From the NCBI GenBank assembly GCA_020310875.1, contig CM035407.1:73328721-73392720 (forward strand): a stretch of 64,000 nucleotides of DNA, written 5' to 3'. Source of the DNA: Ceratopteris richardii. Taxonomy: Eukaryota; Streptophyta; Polypodiopsida; Polypodiales; Pteridaceae. Positions within the stretch are counted from its first letter, which is position 1, and every line of letters starts with the position of its first letter. Of this stretch, positions 18,170 through 28,754 are shown piece after piece. The translations under genes and the position numbers were made by a program. The notes under the pieces were generated by a model. That model saw only the letters and a program-made list of their open reading frames with translations, searched no databases and had not been told where the DNA came from.

Positions 18170-20812
18170 TCATGTGTTTGGATCTTCTTCTGTTTTCACA
18201 ATGTAGGCATAATCTTTTGTTGTTAGGAAAGATGTATCATAACTATACCTTATAGGCTCTTTCCTTTCTCTTGTAGATCTTCTGATTTCTACACTTCTTG
18301 AAGTTTCAGCCTCATTTGATTCTGAATCAAATCTTGGCCCTTCTTCTACATGATCCTGCACTCTACATCTAGAGTCAACTTCATCAACAATTTCTTCACA
18401 AACTTTTACCTTTGCCTTTCCTTTCCTTTGAATTACTTCAACATCTGTATACTCATTTGGTGATCCTGTATACCACATGTTTTGCTCATCAAATGTCACA
18501 TCTTTAGTAACAAGAAATTGCTTTGTGGATGGACTCCACAACCTGTAACCCATTTGTCTATCATCATATCCAATAAACACATACTTCTCTGCTTTTGGTT
18601 CTAGCTTATGTCTTAATTGTGAAGGAACATAAGCATATGCAATACATCCAAATACTTTACAATGATCAAGACTAGGTTTCTTACCCCACCATGCTTCATA
18701 AGGGGTTCCTCCATCCAAAGCTTTGCAAGGCAACCTATTCACAAGGTATGTTGCAGTGTTAATGGCCTCTGCCCATAAGTAATTTGGACAATTCTTTTCC
18801 TTCATCATGGCTCTTGCAAATTCTACAAGAGTCCTATTTCTCCTTTCAGCTACTCCATTTTGTTGAGGGGAGTACCTGCAAGTCACTTCTCTTTTGATAC
18901 CTGCATTCCACAAATAATCATCAAACTCTTTTGAGAAATACTCTCCCCCTCCATCTGATCTTAACCTCTTTAGCTTTTGTCCTGTGATCCTTTCTGCATA
19001 AGCATGGAAATGTTTGAATGTCTTAAAGACTTCTGATTTGTCCTTGATTACATACAAAGTAATCCACCTGGTTGCATCATCAACAAACAACACATAATAT
19101 CTGGATCCATTTATGCTATAGTCCCTTGAGGGACCCCATACATCTGTATGAACCAATTCAAGCATATTTGGATACTTGTACCCTGATTTGTTATAAGAAC
19201 TTTTATGTGCTTTACCTAATTGACAAGCTTCACACTTGTACACCATATGTTGCCCTTCAATGTTTGGCATTCCAAGCACCACCTGATTCTTTGACATCTC
19301 CTTTATAGCTCTCTCATTGAAATGACCTAGCCTTTTATGCCATAGGTCTAATTCAGATACCTTTTGACCTCCATAGGTAAACAATGCATGTCCCACATTA
19401 CCTTGGACCTTGAGAGTAAACAATCTTCCTTCCTTTTTACCTGCAATTATGGTTCTATATCCCTGATTTGGATCTTGTACATAGACACCATCATTTGTAA
19501 ATCTTACCTCATATCCTTTCTCCACAATTTGCCCTACACTTATCAAATTTTTAGGAATAGTAGGAACATAAAGTACCTTACTCAGAAGTGTACTTCCACT
19601 CTTTGTCTTCACTGATCCAATGCTCTCCACTTTATGTTTGGTATTATCACCTGTTTGAACTGTATGTCCATTCACCCTTGCTTCCATATCAGTCATCAAG
19701 GATAGATTCCCACTCAGATGGTTGCTGCACCCTGAGTCAATATAAAACACTCTTTGATCATCTCCCATTAATTCATGAGTTGCATTCAAGATAAGAGTCA
19801 TGTCATCCTTCTGATCTGATGCATAATTGTAATAATTATTGTTGTAGGACTGAGATTGGAAGTTTCTTCCACCTCCTCTACCATATGATGTCCTACCACC
19901 TCTTCCTCTGAAATTACCTCTTTGGTTTCTGCCTCCTCTACCTCTTTGACTATAATTCTGATTGTTGTATCCTCCACTTTGATTGTTATACCAACAATCA
20001 TTTGCCAAATGATTTGTTCTGCCACAAATCCAACAAGCTTTAGCATTATCTTTGTTCTTACCTCCTCTTCCTTTACCTCTGAAATTTGTCTTCCCTTTTG
20101 TGAAGTTAGCTTGATTTGAATTCCCTTCATCATCATTTGATTGCTTTCCCTTGCCATTCTTTTTCTTGTCTTTGGAGTACATAGCTTGACTTGTACTTCT
20201 ATCATTGTCTCCTTTAAGATCCTGCTCAAAGGTTAGCATGTGTCCTAGCAATTGATTAAGGTCAGGAGTAAAGTGATCAAGTGACAATTCTATGGACAAT
20301 ATAAAAGGCTTCCACTTCTCATCTCCCCTTAGACCTGTAAGTATTTGTCTTACCAACTTTTCCTCTTCAATGTCTTCATCCACTGCTCCCAAGCTATCTG
20401 CAATATCTTTCATCCTTGCCACATAATCTGAAATTGATTGTGAGCTCTTCTTCTTGAATGTTGTGAACTCAGCCCATAGTGAGGACTTCCTTGACTTAGT
20501 AGTATTTTGGAAATGCTCTTCCAAGGCATTCCAAACATCTGTAGCACTTTCCAAACCTCTGATGTGAGGTAGAAGGTAATCATTTGCAGCCATGTAGATG
20601 ATACTCCTTGCTTGAGCATCCTTTCTCATCCAAGTCTTCAACATTGCAAGTTCTTCCCTAGTAGGAATACTTGGATCTGCAAATTCTGGTTTTTCTTCAT
20701 CTCCTGTAATAAATGCTATAAGGTCTTTGCTCATGAGGTGTGCTTCCATCCTCATGGACCATGCTGGATAGTTCTCCCTATCTAGCTTATCAATTTGCAA
20801 GCTTTCTCCCAT
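18170..20812 (-). CDS. Copia A gag, protease and integrase
   Basis: An 880-residue minus-strand frame from ATG 20812. The UBN2-type gag spans residues ~10-200, with the CCHC knuckle CWICGRTNHLANDC at ~260-273 in a Gly/Arg/Asn-rich RNA-binding tract. The protease DSG is at ~359-361 (FYIDSGCSNHLSG). The GAG-pre-integrase zinc finger has LWHKRLGHF and CEACQLGKAH. The integrase triad is D557 (HTDVWGP), D620 (LRSDGGGEY) and E656 (NGVAERRN), the D,D35E pattern. The frame ends early at EEDPNT because two bases are missing compared with copia E. All catalytic residues are intact. Confidence 0.95.
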   Translation of the reverse strand: MGESLQIDKLDRENYPAWSMRMEAHLMSKDLIAFITGDEEKPEFADPSIPTREELAMLKTWMRKDAQARSIIYMAANDYLLPHIRGLESATDVWNALEEHFQNTTKSRKSSLWAEFTTFKKKSSQSISDYVARMKDIADSLGAVDEDIEEEKLVRQILTGLRGDEKWKPFILSIELSLDHFTPDLNQLLGHMLTFEQDLKGDNDRSTSQAMYSKDKKKNGKGKQSNDDEGNSNQANFTKGKTNFRGKGRGGKNKDNAKACWICGRTNHLANDCWYNNQSGGYNNQNYSQRGRGGRNQRGNFRGRGGRTSYGRGGGRNFQSQSYNNNYYNYASDQKDDMTLILNATHELMGDDQRVFYIDSGCSNHLSGNLSLMTDMEARVNGHTVQTGDNTKHKVESIGSVKTKSGSTLLSKVLYVPTIPKNLISVGQIVEKGYEVRFTNDGVYVQDPNQGYRTIIAGKKEGRLFTLKVQGNVGHALFTYGGQKVSELDLWHKRLGHFNERAIKEMSKNQVVLGMPNIEGQHMVYKCEACQLGKAHKSSYNKSGYKYPNMLELVHTDVWGPSRDYSINGSRYYVLFVDDATRWITLYVIKDKSEVFKTFKHFHAYAERITGQKLKRLRSDGGGEYFSKEFDDYLWNAGIKREVTCRYSPQQNGVAERRNRTLVEFARAMMKEKNCPNYLWAEAINTATYLVNRLPCKALDGGTPYEAWWGKKPSLDHCKVFGCIAYAYVPSQLRHKLEPKAEKYVFIGYDDRQMGYRLWSPSTKQFLVTKDVTFDEQNMWYTGSPNEYTDVEVIQRKGKAKVKVCEEIVDEVDSRCRVQDHVEEGPRFDSESNEAETSRSVEIRRSTRERKEPIRYSYDTSFLTTKDYAYIVKTEEDPNT

Positions 20813-21028
20813 CCTTGACTTTCTGTATCTGCAATTGCTATGGTTTATGAAGAGAAAGTGTACCTTTGATATATTCTTTGTCCTTCTTGATTCTTTCGAA
20901 CTTGTACTATGAACTTCTGCAAGTTATCTTCAATAATTTGTCCTTATCCTCCTTTGATTTGGAAGATCTTCAATATCTGCATCAGTCGGAACTTCGATTA
21001 TCTTTTCTTCTCTTGTACTTCACCTTTA
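20813..21028 (-). other. Copia A 5' leader
   Basis: About 215 bp between the gag ATG (20812) and the primer site. No ORF or clear motif is seen. It matches the copia E leader in length and position. Confidence 0.6.
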
Positions 21029-21040
21029 GCTCTGATACCA
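21029..21040 (-). promoter_or_regulatory. Primer-binding site (tRNA-iMet), copia A
   Basis: Minus-strand TGGTATCAGAGC, one base from the LTR end. Confidence 0.93.
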
Positions 21041-21041
21041 C

Positions 21042-22065
21042 TGTTGGAGACCTTTTAATCTCCAAAGGTTTGATCTACACTGACTTAAGAACACTTCTAT
21101 GTCAGCTATAAACCAAACTTTACACAAACAATGTTCCTTTTTACCAAAACTTCAAGCAACACTTCTCTGAGTGAAGAAATGTCAACTTCAGAAAGTCTGC
21201 TTCAGATATCAACTTCTTTACCTGCACAAATCTTCAAATTTCTTCAAGTAAATGATGCACAAGTATTAGCAATACCTTTGCGCAATCATACTAGCCATTA
21301 GTTCTCAAAACTAATCACCAAAAGTTTAATTTGATCATTAAGATCAAATACATGTCAGAAAATGACTCTCAGAAGTTGCGCCTTCGACATAGTCAACTTC
21401 TTAACTTGATTTCTCCCAATCTGGAACCCGTTTTGCTAAATGCTTTTAGCCATAGCTTCCTCATCTTCTAACTTAAATTTTAAGTGCTCACTCATCAAAA
21501 ACTTTACAGTATACACTCAGATCTGATCAAAATACTGAGACGGAAAAGTGCGCTACTTTTGGCTTCAGTTTTCACATTCTACATATGAATGTTCCTAATG
21601 ATCATTCTCACAGTAGGAGAGGAATTAGATTCTGAAACTCTAGACATAGCTTCATTAGCTTCTCAATTAGATGTGTACAAAAGGATTTCTGATCCACATG
21701 ATCAGACAGAGAGCACTCAGAGAAAAACCCGTCGCTATTTTCTGGGAAAAAACTCTCTACACATCTTCCTCAAAATTGTCATCTACAAAATGACTCTATT
21801 ACTTTTTCCTCATACATTTCTTGTCATAATTATCTTATATATACATGACTTTGGACTCATCTCGCGTCTATGACTCTACTCCTTATCATCCTAAGGATTT
21901 AACTATGGTAGCTTACAAGATTCTTCACTCATATGTACATATGTGTACAAGACAACATTCTGACTTCTTCTTCATTTTTGCAAATGTCTTCCTTTGCTTC
22001 ATTCTGACCATAAGCATTCTCCATGATCTGTATAATCACCAATTTGTGATTGGTTTGCTCCAACA
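21042..22065 (-). repeat. Copia A 5' LTR (1024 bp)
   Basis: Same length and ends as 15610-16633. The minus-strand TATA box is at 21834-21843 and the terminal hairpin at 21044-21065. Confidence 0.95.
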
Positions 22066-22070
22066 CTAAA
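22066..22070. repeat. Target-site duplication, right copy (CTAAA)
   Basis: Matches 15605-15609. Codons of the gypsy 2 3' ORF continue in frame from 22071. Confidence 0.95.
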
Positions 22071-23277
22071 GAGGAATCTCAGCAGCAATCAGAACAGCAA
22101 AAGCAAGAAGACCAACAACATATTATAAAAGAAATTTTTGATGAAATGATCAAGACAATAGAATCTGCACTCGCCAATGCTGATGATACGCAACAACTCA
22201 ATGAAAAGGCACTCGACACTACTACTCTGCAACCCACTCCTCCACCTGAACCTCCACTCAAGCCTCTTATTCCCATTCCACCCATTGTACCTGACGCACC
22301 CAACTCATCTTCCTCTTCATTGAACTATTCTCCACCAAATTCCCATCAACTCCTCACAGCATCTTCATCTCAACCTCGTCCTCATCTTCCGCTTCCTTCG
22401 ATTCCCATGATTTTTGAGCTTGCAACCATGGGTCAATTGCTGATTCAGTTATCGTAGCAATTACCAGTACAGATGAAAGAGGTCACTGATAACATCCGGG
22501 ATGAATTACAACACAAGGTTGATGTCCTGGAAGCACACATCACTCCTCTAGAGGAAGAGATAGATGTGGTCAAAACAGAAAATCATCAGCTGCACTACCA
22601 GATTACTCATCTCCAAGCCAAACTTACAGAACAACAAACAATAACCATTCAACGAGATGCGGCACTGGCTGAAGTCCGAAAGAAAGATGAGTTATTGAGT
22701 GTTGCAGATGCCGAATTAGTCAAGTTGAATCAGATAGTCCAAGATAAAGAGGATGCCCGAATAGCAATAGGAAATTTGTTAGAAGAAACTCGACAGCAAC
22801 TTGAAGAAGTGGTACAACGCAGGCAAGAGATGCATGATTTGGTTAAGAAGACCAATGAAGAACTCCAGAGAAGCAAGTCTGATTTATTTGAAGTAAACAA
22901 TATTCTTAAATGCAAATTAACCATGGAAGCTCAATTACAAAACAATACAGTTTCAAAATCAAGAATTGGAAAGGCAGGAGTATCAACTGGATGTACAGAA
23001 AGAAAGACTCTCCAAAATTGAAAAGCAGATTGCAGATATGAAGGTAACTCGAGATGCAGCTCTGTCAAACGAGTTTTATTTACAAGAAGCTTTTCTGCAG
23101 ACACAAGCAGAAGTTTTGATGACCCAGGTCATTTCCTTAAGTTCAGTACGCACAGATGCCCAGCTTGTAGAACCAGACATTTTGAAGCAGATGTTAGAAT
23201 CACTGAAGAAGAAAATTGCCCGGACTTTTAGATTAGCAAGATCTATGTATCTAGAAGGTATAGTTGATGAGCCTTAA
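22071..23277 (+). pseudogene. Gypsy 2 3' ORF, coiled-coil part
   Basis: Continues the frame cut by copia A. First comes a Gln/Glu-rich and Pro-rich stretch to TAG 22455-22457, then long coiled coil from 22458 (LQHKVDVLEAHITPLEEEID, ARIAIGNLLEETRQQLEEVV). A shift near 22960 moves it to the frame ending at TAA 23275-23277 (EKQIADMKVTRDAALSNEF). The order globular, acidic, Pro-rich, coiled coil is the same as in gypsy 1. The C-terminal W/NPxCP/NYP domain of gypsy 1 and 3 is absent, so this copy is truncated or of another subtype. Confidence 0.65.
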
Positions 23278-23321
23278 GATTTTCTGTAAACTTGCGGGTT
23301 CGAGTCCACCGTGCGTGCCAG

Positions 23322-23940
23322 TGTTAGTCGGCCACCGGATTGGCAATTGTAAAGTCTGCCCTTTTTCATATTCCACATGAACCGAAAGGTCATTGTGTAA
23401 ACGTTGTAACCTTTTATATAAATCAATGAAAAAGACACTCTCGGTGACGATCAGTGGGATCACCATACTGTCTGTCTGGGTGATTGATATGTAACGTTAC
23501 TGTGGTGTGCGTTTGAGTAATTCTGAGTATTTTGATCCCGTTCCTGTCTTGTTGTTTATCAGTACTTGTTCGGTAAAGATTGTGTTGTGATAATATTCAG
23601 AGTAAGTTAAGTGTTGAATTAGTATTTCGCTGAGTGTATTACTGTGAGTCTGTGTACGGTAATGTTTACCTTATGCATCGATTACTGAAAGAGTCTTAAT
23701 CTATGTATGAGTCGGTACTCTCTGAGTGAACTGTCATGTGAGTAAGTCTGGCAAGGAAGAACCAGAGTTTTCTGTTAGAAAGTGGTATTAGCAGAGTTGT
23801 TTGGACGAACTGTCTTGTGAGTGAGTTGAGTTGATTTGGGAAAATCAAGTATAGGGCCTCTGTTTAACAGACCCCTTCCACTCCCAAGAACCCGAATAGA
23901 TGTTTGAACGCGTCTCTGATGACAAGACTCGCGTTTAACA
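23322..23940 (+). repeat. Gypsy 2 probable 3' LTR (about 619 bp)
   Basis: The right end is well placed. TTTAACA ends at 23940 and copia B sequence, recognised from its relative B2, starts at 23941. The left end is inferred from TGTTAGTCGG at 23322, which gives matching TGTTA/TAACA termini. TTTATATAAATC at 23413-23424 is a good TATA box. No clear polypurine tract precedes 23322. Instead there is GGGTTCGAGTCC, which looks like a tRNA T-arm. Confidence 0.55.
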
Positions 23941-24915
23941 AGACATTGTATTCATCATGTGATGTTGAACCATAAACAACTTCTTAGAATCATCTGCACT
24001 TGTGGATGCATAGTTGTTTTGCTGCCTTCTGTTATTTTGATTCTTCAACCTGCAATCATGTTCAAAGTGTCTGGGTTTACCACAATTCCTGCATCCTTTA
24101 CTATCATTACCTGAATCATTTCTTTGGAAATTTCTGCGACCTCTTTGACTCCCCCTTCCTCAAAATTGTCCTCTTCCTCCTGCATGATTCTGTTGTTGAC
24201 CTTGGTCTTGGTTATTGTTTCCTCTTCCACTTCCAAAACCTCTACCTCTGCCTCTTCCTCTGCCAGAGTAGAATACCTGCTCAGAACTGGGCTTTCCTTG
24301 GGATTTTGAATCCTCACCAAGATTCTTTTCTTCAATAATCAGCATAGATACCAAATCAACAAAATTCGGAATATTTTCCTTGGTCTGTATAGAAGTTCTG
24401 AACTGCTTATATGCAGCTCCTAAACCACGAAGGCACACTTCCACCTTATCATCATCATCTACATTCATGCCAATAGATGCAAGTGACTCACATATGCTTT
24501 TGATTTTTAGAGTGTAGTCACTTACCGACATGCTCTTTTTCTCCAATGTATGCAGCTCATTCTTGAGTTGCAATTTCTGTGCCTTTGTATTGGTCTCATA
24601 CAAAGTGACCAAACTGTTCCAAGCCTCTTTTGGAGTCTTGGCATCCTGTATGTGTTCAATCATGCTATCCTGTATGCTAACAGATAGCCAATACATTATC
24701 TTTCGTGCTCCTTGATTCCATTCCTCATATGCTCTTAACTGTTCTGCAGTCCGATTCCTTTCTGGTAACTGCGGAGCATTTTCATTCTCTCCTTTGATGT
24801 ACTTCCGGTAGCCTTTTCCCATCAGGAAATTCGTCATTCTGAATCTCCAAGCATGGAAGTTGTTCTTGTCCAGCTTATCGCTCATAAGCTGACTCATTCC
24901 ATCTGCGTTTGCCAT
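23941..24915 (-). pseudogene. Copia B gag (UBN2 type, zinc knuckle), cut by gypsy 2
   Basis: Starts at ATG 24915 (MANADGMSQL). Gag features: FHAWRFRMTNFLMGKGY, KEAWNSLVTLYETN and CLRGLGAAYKQFRT, then a Gly/Arg-rich tract. TGA near 24160 breaks the frame where B2 has CGA. Reading through gives a CCHC-type knuckle (CRNCGKPRHFEHDC). The frame then runs into the gypsy 2 border at 23941. It binds and packages element RNA in intact relatives. Confidence 0.82.
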
Positions 24916-25330
24916 TTCTGCAACAATTCACAACACCGTAACACACTACAAGCAGCACTTCTGCTTGAACACTGTCGCACTATGACGTGACAGTTCGATC
25001 TCAGAAAAACATAGTTTTTGTGTATCAACAGTACACGGAATCGCTTGAAATTCTGGATCTGGAATATATCAGTGTCGCCGAACACAACACAAGTTACAAT
25101 TTTTGAAAACTGACATGGTTTTTCTATGGGCCCCACCTTGGGGCCTCAAAACGGAGGTTGAGATGGCTCCGAAACTTCGATCTGGCACTCTCCGAAAGTA
25201 TTTTGAGGTCTTCTACCTTCACGCCGATTTTCGTAGCAAACAGAGGCCGTTTGTGAAATCGCATTTTCTCCACGCCTTGCCGCGTAGTCTTCACCGTCGC
25301 CTTCTCCACGAGCTCTCTACAACCACGCTG

Positions 25331-25342
25331 GCTCTGATACCA
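25331..25342 (-). promoter_or_regulatory. Primer-binding site (tRNA-iMet), copia B
   Basis: Minus-strand TGGTATCAGAGC directly against the LTR end at 25343. Confidence 0.9.
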
Positions 25343-25718
25343 TGTCACGAGGAAGGAGATAAGGAAGAGAGCTCACACACACACTCTCACTCTCAAGGAG
25401 AAGCACACACACAAATTGAGACAAGGAAGAATGATCTTCTTCTTCTTCTATTACATAAAAGGAATGTACAAGAATGACCTAAAAACAAGAATACAACAAG
25501 TGCAATATATAAAGACCAGTACATAAAGAAAAACCTAATGTCCGTGAATGAGTGAGCTGGTAAGAAACAAATGTGCCATCACTCTCGGTAGATAAATCTA
25601 ATAAAGCTCAATGAGGTATCCCTGACATATACCGGCGTGACCACTATACATGTCAGAGAAACAAAAAATTGGTACGTGTCATCCTGGATCATCACATGTT
25701 GAGCTTGATATCTCAACA
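25343..25718 (-). repeat. Copia B 5' LTR (376 bp)
   Basis: The minus strand begins TGTTGAGATATC and ends CTCGTGACA. The matching LTR of B2 is 42810-43188. The minus-strand TATA-like TTTATATATTG lies near 25504-25514. CT/GA-rich and (AC)n tracts lie near the primer-site side. Confidence 0.88.
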
Positions 25719-25744
25719 TGTACAACCAACCTATAGAAGCATGA

Positions 25745-26515
25745 GAGACAACCGCAAAAGACACGAAAGCATTGGAAGACCAGATTGCAAGGTATGAAAA
25801 TCAGCTGAAACAAGAGCAAGCCATCAGAGAAGAATGGGAAAAAAGTTATATGCATGACACTAATGAACTCACAACACAATGGAAATCAGTTGAATACAAA
25901 CTTATGGTAGTTTATAATGAAGATGCCGACCTAATAGCAGCCATTAGCAATGAACTTTTGACAGCCAAAGATGCTCTAACAAAGGCCCACAAGGAAATCA
26001 AAGAACAAGAAGAGCTCATTGCACAATTAAAAGCTCAAATAAAACAACAAGCAACGATCAGGACTCCGGTAGAGCCACAACAAGGAAATCCTACTAACAA
26101 GGTAGAGGTACATCCTCTATCTCCCCTGATCTATCATTCACCAATACAAGAGCAGATGGTGGAACCTTGTGATGATCATCCCATGCCATATACTACAGAA
26201 ATAGGTTAGAAGGAACGGGCACTATTGGTGTCCCAGTTGACAGAAAATTTTGAAAATGAAGTAGTCAAAGTAATGAAGGAGGCAAAGATTAAAGGCAAAG
26301 AATGGGATCAGATCATAAAGCCATTCAACATACCTTATGGGCTATCAAAAGAGCAAAGATGTCATTATATAAAGCAGACCACACAAAAAGATCGAGATGG
26401 TCAGTTGAACTTCAAAGGAAACACCTTCACTTACACTCAAGAGGAATTTGAGGCAGCACAACCACTTTGGAGAAGGAAGTTTTTGGAAAAGAATCCTACC
26501 TTGCGGGTGCACTAG
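25745..26515 (+). pseudogene. Gypsy 3 3' ORF, coiled coil and linker
   Basis: Open from 25745 to TAG 26207-26209, then on in frame to TAG near 26513. The first piece is coiled coil (ENQLKQEQAIREEWEKSY, KALTKAHKEIKEQEEL-like heptads). A linker rich in Pro and Gln follows. The second piece reads LTENFENEVVKVMKEAK and AAQPLWRRKFLEKNP. Its Q-P-W-R pattern aligns with QPNWRARLL of gypsy 1. The N-terminal part of the ORF lies left of copia B. Confidence 0.6.
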
Positions 26516-27066
26516 CAAGCAACACTATATTTATTACAGGTAAATCCTTCTTTTTGCCCACTGCCTCGTCAACGTGACGCACAAGAATTTTTGGAAATGC
26601 AACAAAGTGGTAAACTCAATAAACAATGTTTGAATTACCCACTACTTCCAAGTCCCCACAACTATTTACCGACTGAAGAATACATGGTAATATCCATCGA
26701 GTTTTGGCTAAACCGTTATACGACAGTATCGGATCTCACAATAAAGTTGACCAATAAAATCCTTAGTATGATACTCACAGTACTCAAAGTTTCAAGCATG
26801 CAGAATATACAGTTTTGAATTTCATCAGCATTAACCAAGGCACAAATATCCTCATTTTTTATCTATCGATTATGCCTAGTCGCCCTGCAATTATGGCATA
26901 TTATTCTCGACTTATGTTTTTGCTGAGTCCATACATGCAAACTTTTGAGGAAGCATTTTTTAGAGGATTTTTAGAGATTGAGTTAGAAATTTTCTTAAAG
27001 ATGTCAACTAATCTGAATGCCAGACTTGTGGCGTATGAATTAAGTTTCTTTGCAAACCATCGATAA
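26516..27066 (+). pseudogene. Gypsy 3 3' ORF, conserved C-terminal domain
   Basis: Continues in frame through VNPSFCPL, QCLNYPLLP and YMVISIEFWLNRY to TGA near 26818. It then shifts to 26815-27066, with YYSRLMFLLSPYMQTFEEAF. These match gypsy 1 NPCYCP, ECLAWVNYP, YMISTIRHWSTR and KQTFEEMFSTGF in the same order and similar spacing. So the domain is shared by two quite diverged elements. Function is unknown. Confidence 0.6.
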
Positions 27067-27206
27067 GCGCCACATCACGATGTAAAAACAGACTAATTGA
27101 AGCAACTCATGATACGTGAAGCCAATCTGCTTAATGAAACAGAGCAAAGGATATATAAGACGTACTCTTGCAGAATTCCAAAGCCTGTCGGGGATGATAG
27201 AGTTTA

Positions 27207-27217
27207 GGAGGGGGTAG
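27207..27217 (+). promoter_or_regulatory. Polypurine tract, gypsy 3
   Basis: AGGAGGGGGTAG-type purine run directly before the TG of the LTR at 27218. Confidence 0.75.
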
Positions 27218-28754
27218 TGTTGAAGGAGAGTCAAGCAAAAGGAAAAAATGAAGAAAACCAAGAAAGAATCTTCACTAAACAGAATATACCTGAAGACATA
27301 TCACTGTAGGAAGCCCCACAGGGGCACACAACACCCATCTTTGTATAGAGCCCCTCAAGGGCATACAATAGTGGGAAGTACGCAACAAGCAAGGACGGAT
27401 CAAGGCTAGCAATTATCCATGAAGAAGTGCAAGAAGATATCCGAAAGATCTAGAGCCCCAGGAAGGTGCTTCAACCTCTTGATCTTCGGGAGGTCCAGAT
27501 CGAAGACTGAAAATCCAGACCTTCATACCTTCCACTGATTACATGCATGGCAGCTCGACTTAACACAACAACCCAAATTTAAAGAGGTTATTGGTGAGCT
27601 AGACTACAAATCTAATGTAGTCCATCTCCACGGGTTGCATGCAATGGAAAGAAAAGATGCAGCCAAAACCAATGCAACACGTCCCGAGTTATGATCAGTT
27701 CCTTCACCACTGGTAAAATTATATCATTATGACTTCCACAAAAGCTGGCAATGGTCAACTATAAAGAGGCTATTAGTTAATAAAGAACTAGATCGACTAT
27801 AAGCACAGAACTAGAGACAAGAAGCAAAGCCTCTCAAGCGACAATAGAGCAAAGAGGAGGAGAGTGTTGCAGAGCAAAGAAGAGCAAAGATGGAGAGAAA
27901 AAGAAGGGCCCCAAAATTTTTCCGATTTGGACACTTTATTTTTGTACCATAGTCATTTTGTAATATATTTTCCGATGTAAATGCACTAGAGCAGTCCTCT
28001 AGATGCATACCTATAGAGATTTTGTATCATTACCTTTGTAAATTAGTAGGGAATTAGTCTTTTAGTCAATAAAGTGCTCGTCTCTTGTGTGAAAGGACCA
28101 ATTCCAAGGCACAAGTATATAAGTCATTTTGTGACTCTTTCTAAAGACTTTTTGCCATTGTGAGAATCGGAAGCACAAAATTTCGAATTTGTGTCTTCTC
28201 CTCTCTGTATCTTCTTCCTTGTGAGCTTGCACGCATGTATGTGACTTGAAAAGAGTGCTTTGAAGTGTTGTCTATCCATGGTAGTGCTTGTTTGTTGTTG
28301 GTAATGTGTGTGCAAAGTGTAGGAAGTGTTGAAGCATAGGTAGGTCATTTCCATGACTCAGTATTTTTCTCATAGCTTGAAGTAGAAGCGTCAAAATTGA
28401 GTGAAAATACCACCATTGGATGCATCTTTTTGAGAGCTTTGAAATAAACTCTCTATTTACTATATTTGGAGTTTGGAGTTGAGAGAAAAACTTGATTTAC
28501 TGTTGGCTACTACACCAAGTGTCGCGATGCCATAGCCGACCATGAAAGCTTGAATGTGATGGTTTACACATGTTTGCATCTTTGTTTGTTCACATTTGCA
28601 TTGAACATCACTTGAATGCATGTCCTCATACACTCGGCTAGGTTATGGTACTTTTGGATTGATAATTAAAGCATGAATCCCCACTATATGCACTTGTAGG
28701 GGATTGAGGTATAGTCTCTTTCTCCTCAAGTCCCTAAGTCAATACTTAGGTACA
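27218..28754 (+). repeat. Gypsy 3 3' LTR (about 1.5 kb)
   Basis: Begins TGTTGAAGGAGAG. A TATA box (TATATAAG) lies near 28117-28124. The end is placed at GGTACA (28754) because copia C gag is recognisable from about 28756; a few bases either way are possible. No ORF inside is supported. Confidence 0.6.

Larger units (their letters stand above)
15610..22065 (-). mobile_element. Copia A: near-complete young Ty1/copia element
   Basis: A 6456-bp minus-strand element with two 1024-bp LTRs, CTAAA duplications, a tRNA-Met primer site, a polypurine tract and a full gag-PR-IN-RT-RH set. I found only one LTR difference by eye (16291 region versus 21731 region), so it inserted very recently. A single small frameshift between the integrase and RT halves is the only coding defect seen. 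It lies inside the gypsy 2 3' ORF. Confidence 0.95.
12430..23940 (+). mobile_element. Gypsy 2: degenerate Ty3/gypsy element, split by copia A
   Basis: Right part of a plus-strand gypsy element whose RT and 5' end lie left of gypsy 1. Present are RNase H, integrase, a 3' ORF with globular, acidic and coiled-coil parts, and a probable 3' LTR. Copia A (15610-22065) interrupts the acidic part, and the frame is continuous across the CTAAA duplication. Several stops and shifts mean it is inactive. It ends abruptly against copia B at 23941. Confidence 0.85.
23941..25718 (-). mobile_element. Copia B: 5' part of a Ty1/copia element
   Basis: Minus-strand element holding 5' LTR, primer site, leader and gag. 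The rest was displaced left by gypsy 2, whose LTR abuts at 23940/23941. The same family recurs at 42810-47330 (copia B2), which lets the cut be placed to the base. It sits in the gypsy 3 3' ORF; 25719-25723 (TGTAC) would be its duplication, but the partner is off the window. Confidence 0.85.
25719..28754 (+). mobile_element. Gypsy 3: 3' end of a Ty3/gypsy element
   Basis: Only the end of the 3' ORF and the 3' LTR remain in view; pol lies left of copia B and off the window. The protein pieces are homologous to the gypsy 1 3' ORF. A clear polypurine tract precedes the LTR. The right border, about 28754, is where the sequence becomes copia C gag. Confidence 0.75.

Noticed and set aside
23291..23320. 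A tRNA gene near the end of gypsy 2
   Set aside because: Only a T-arm-like stretch is visible, the stem has mismatches, and no D-arm, anticodon arm or 5' acceptor strand can be matched.
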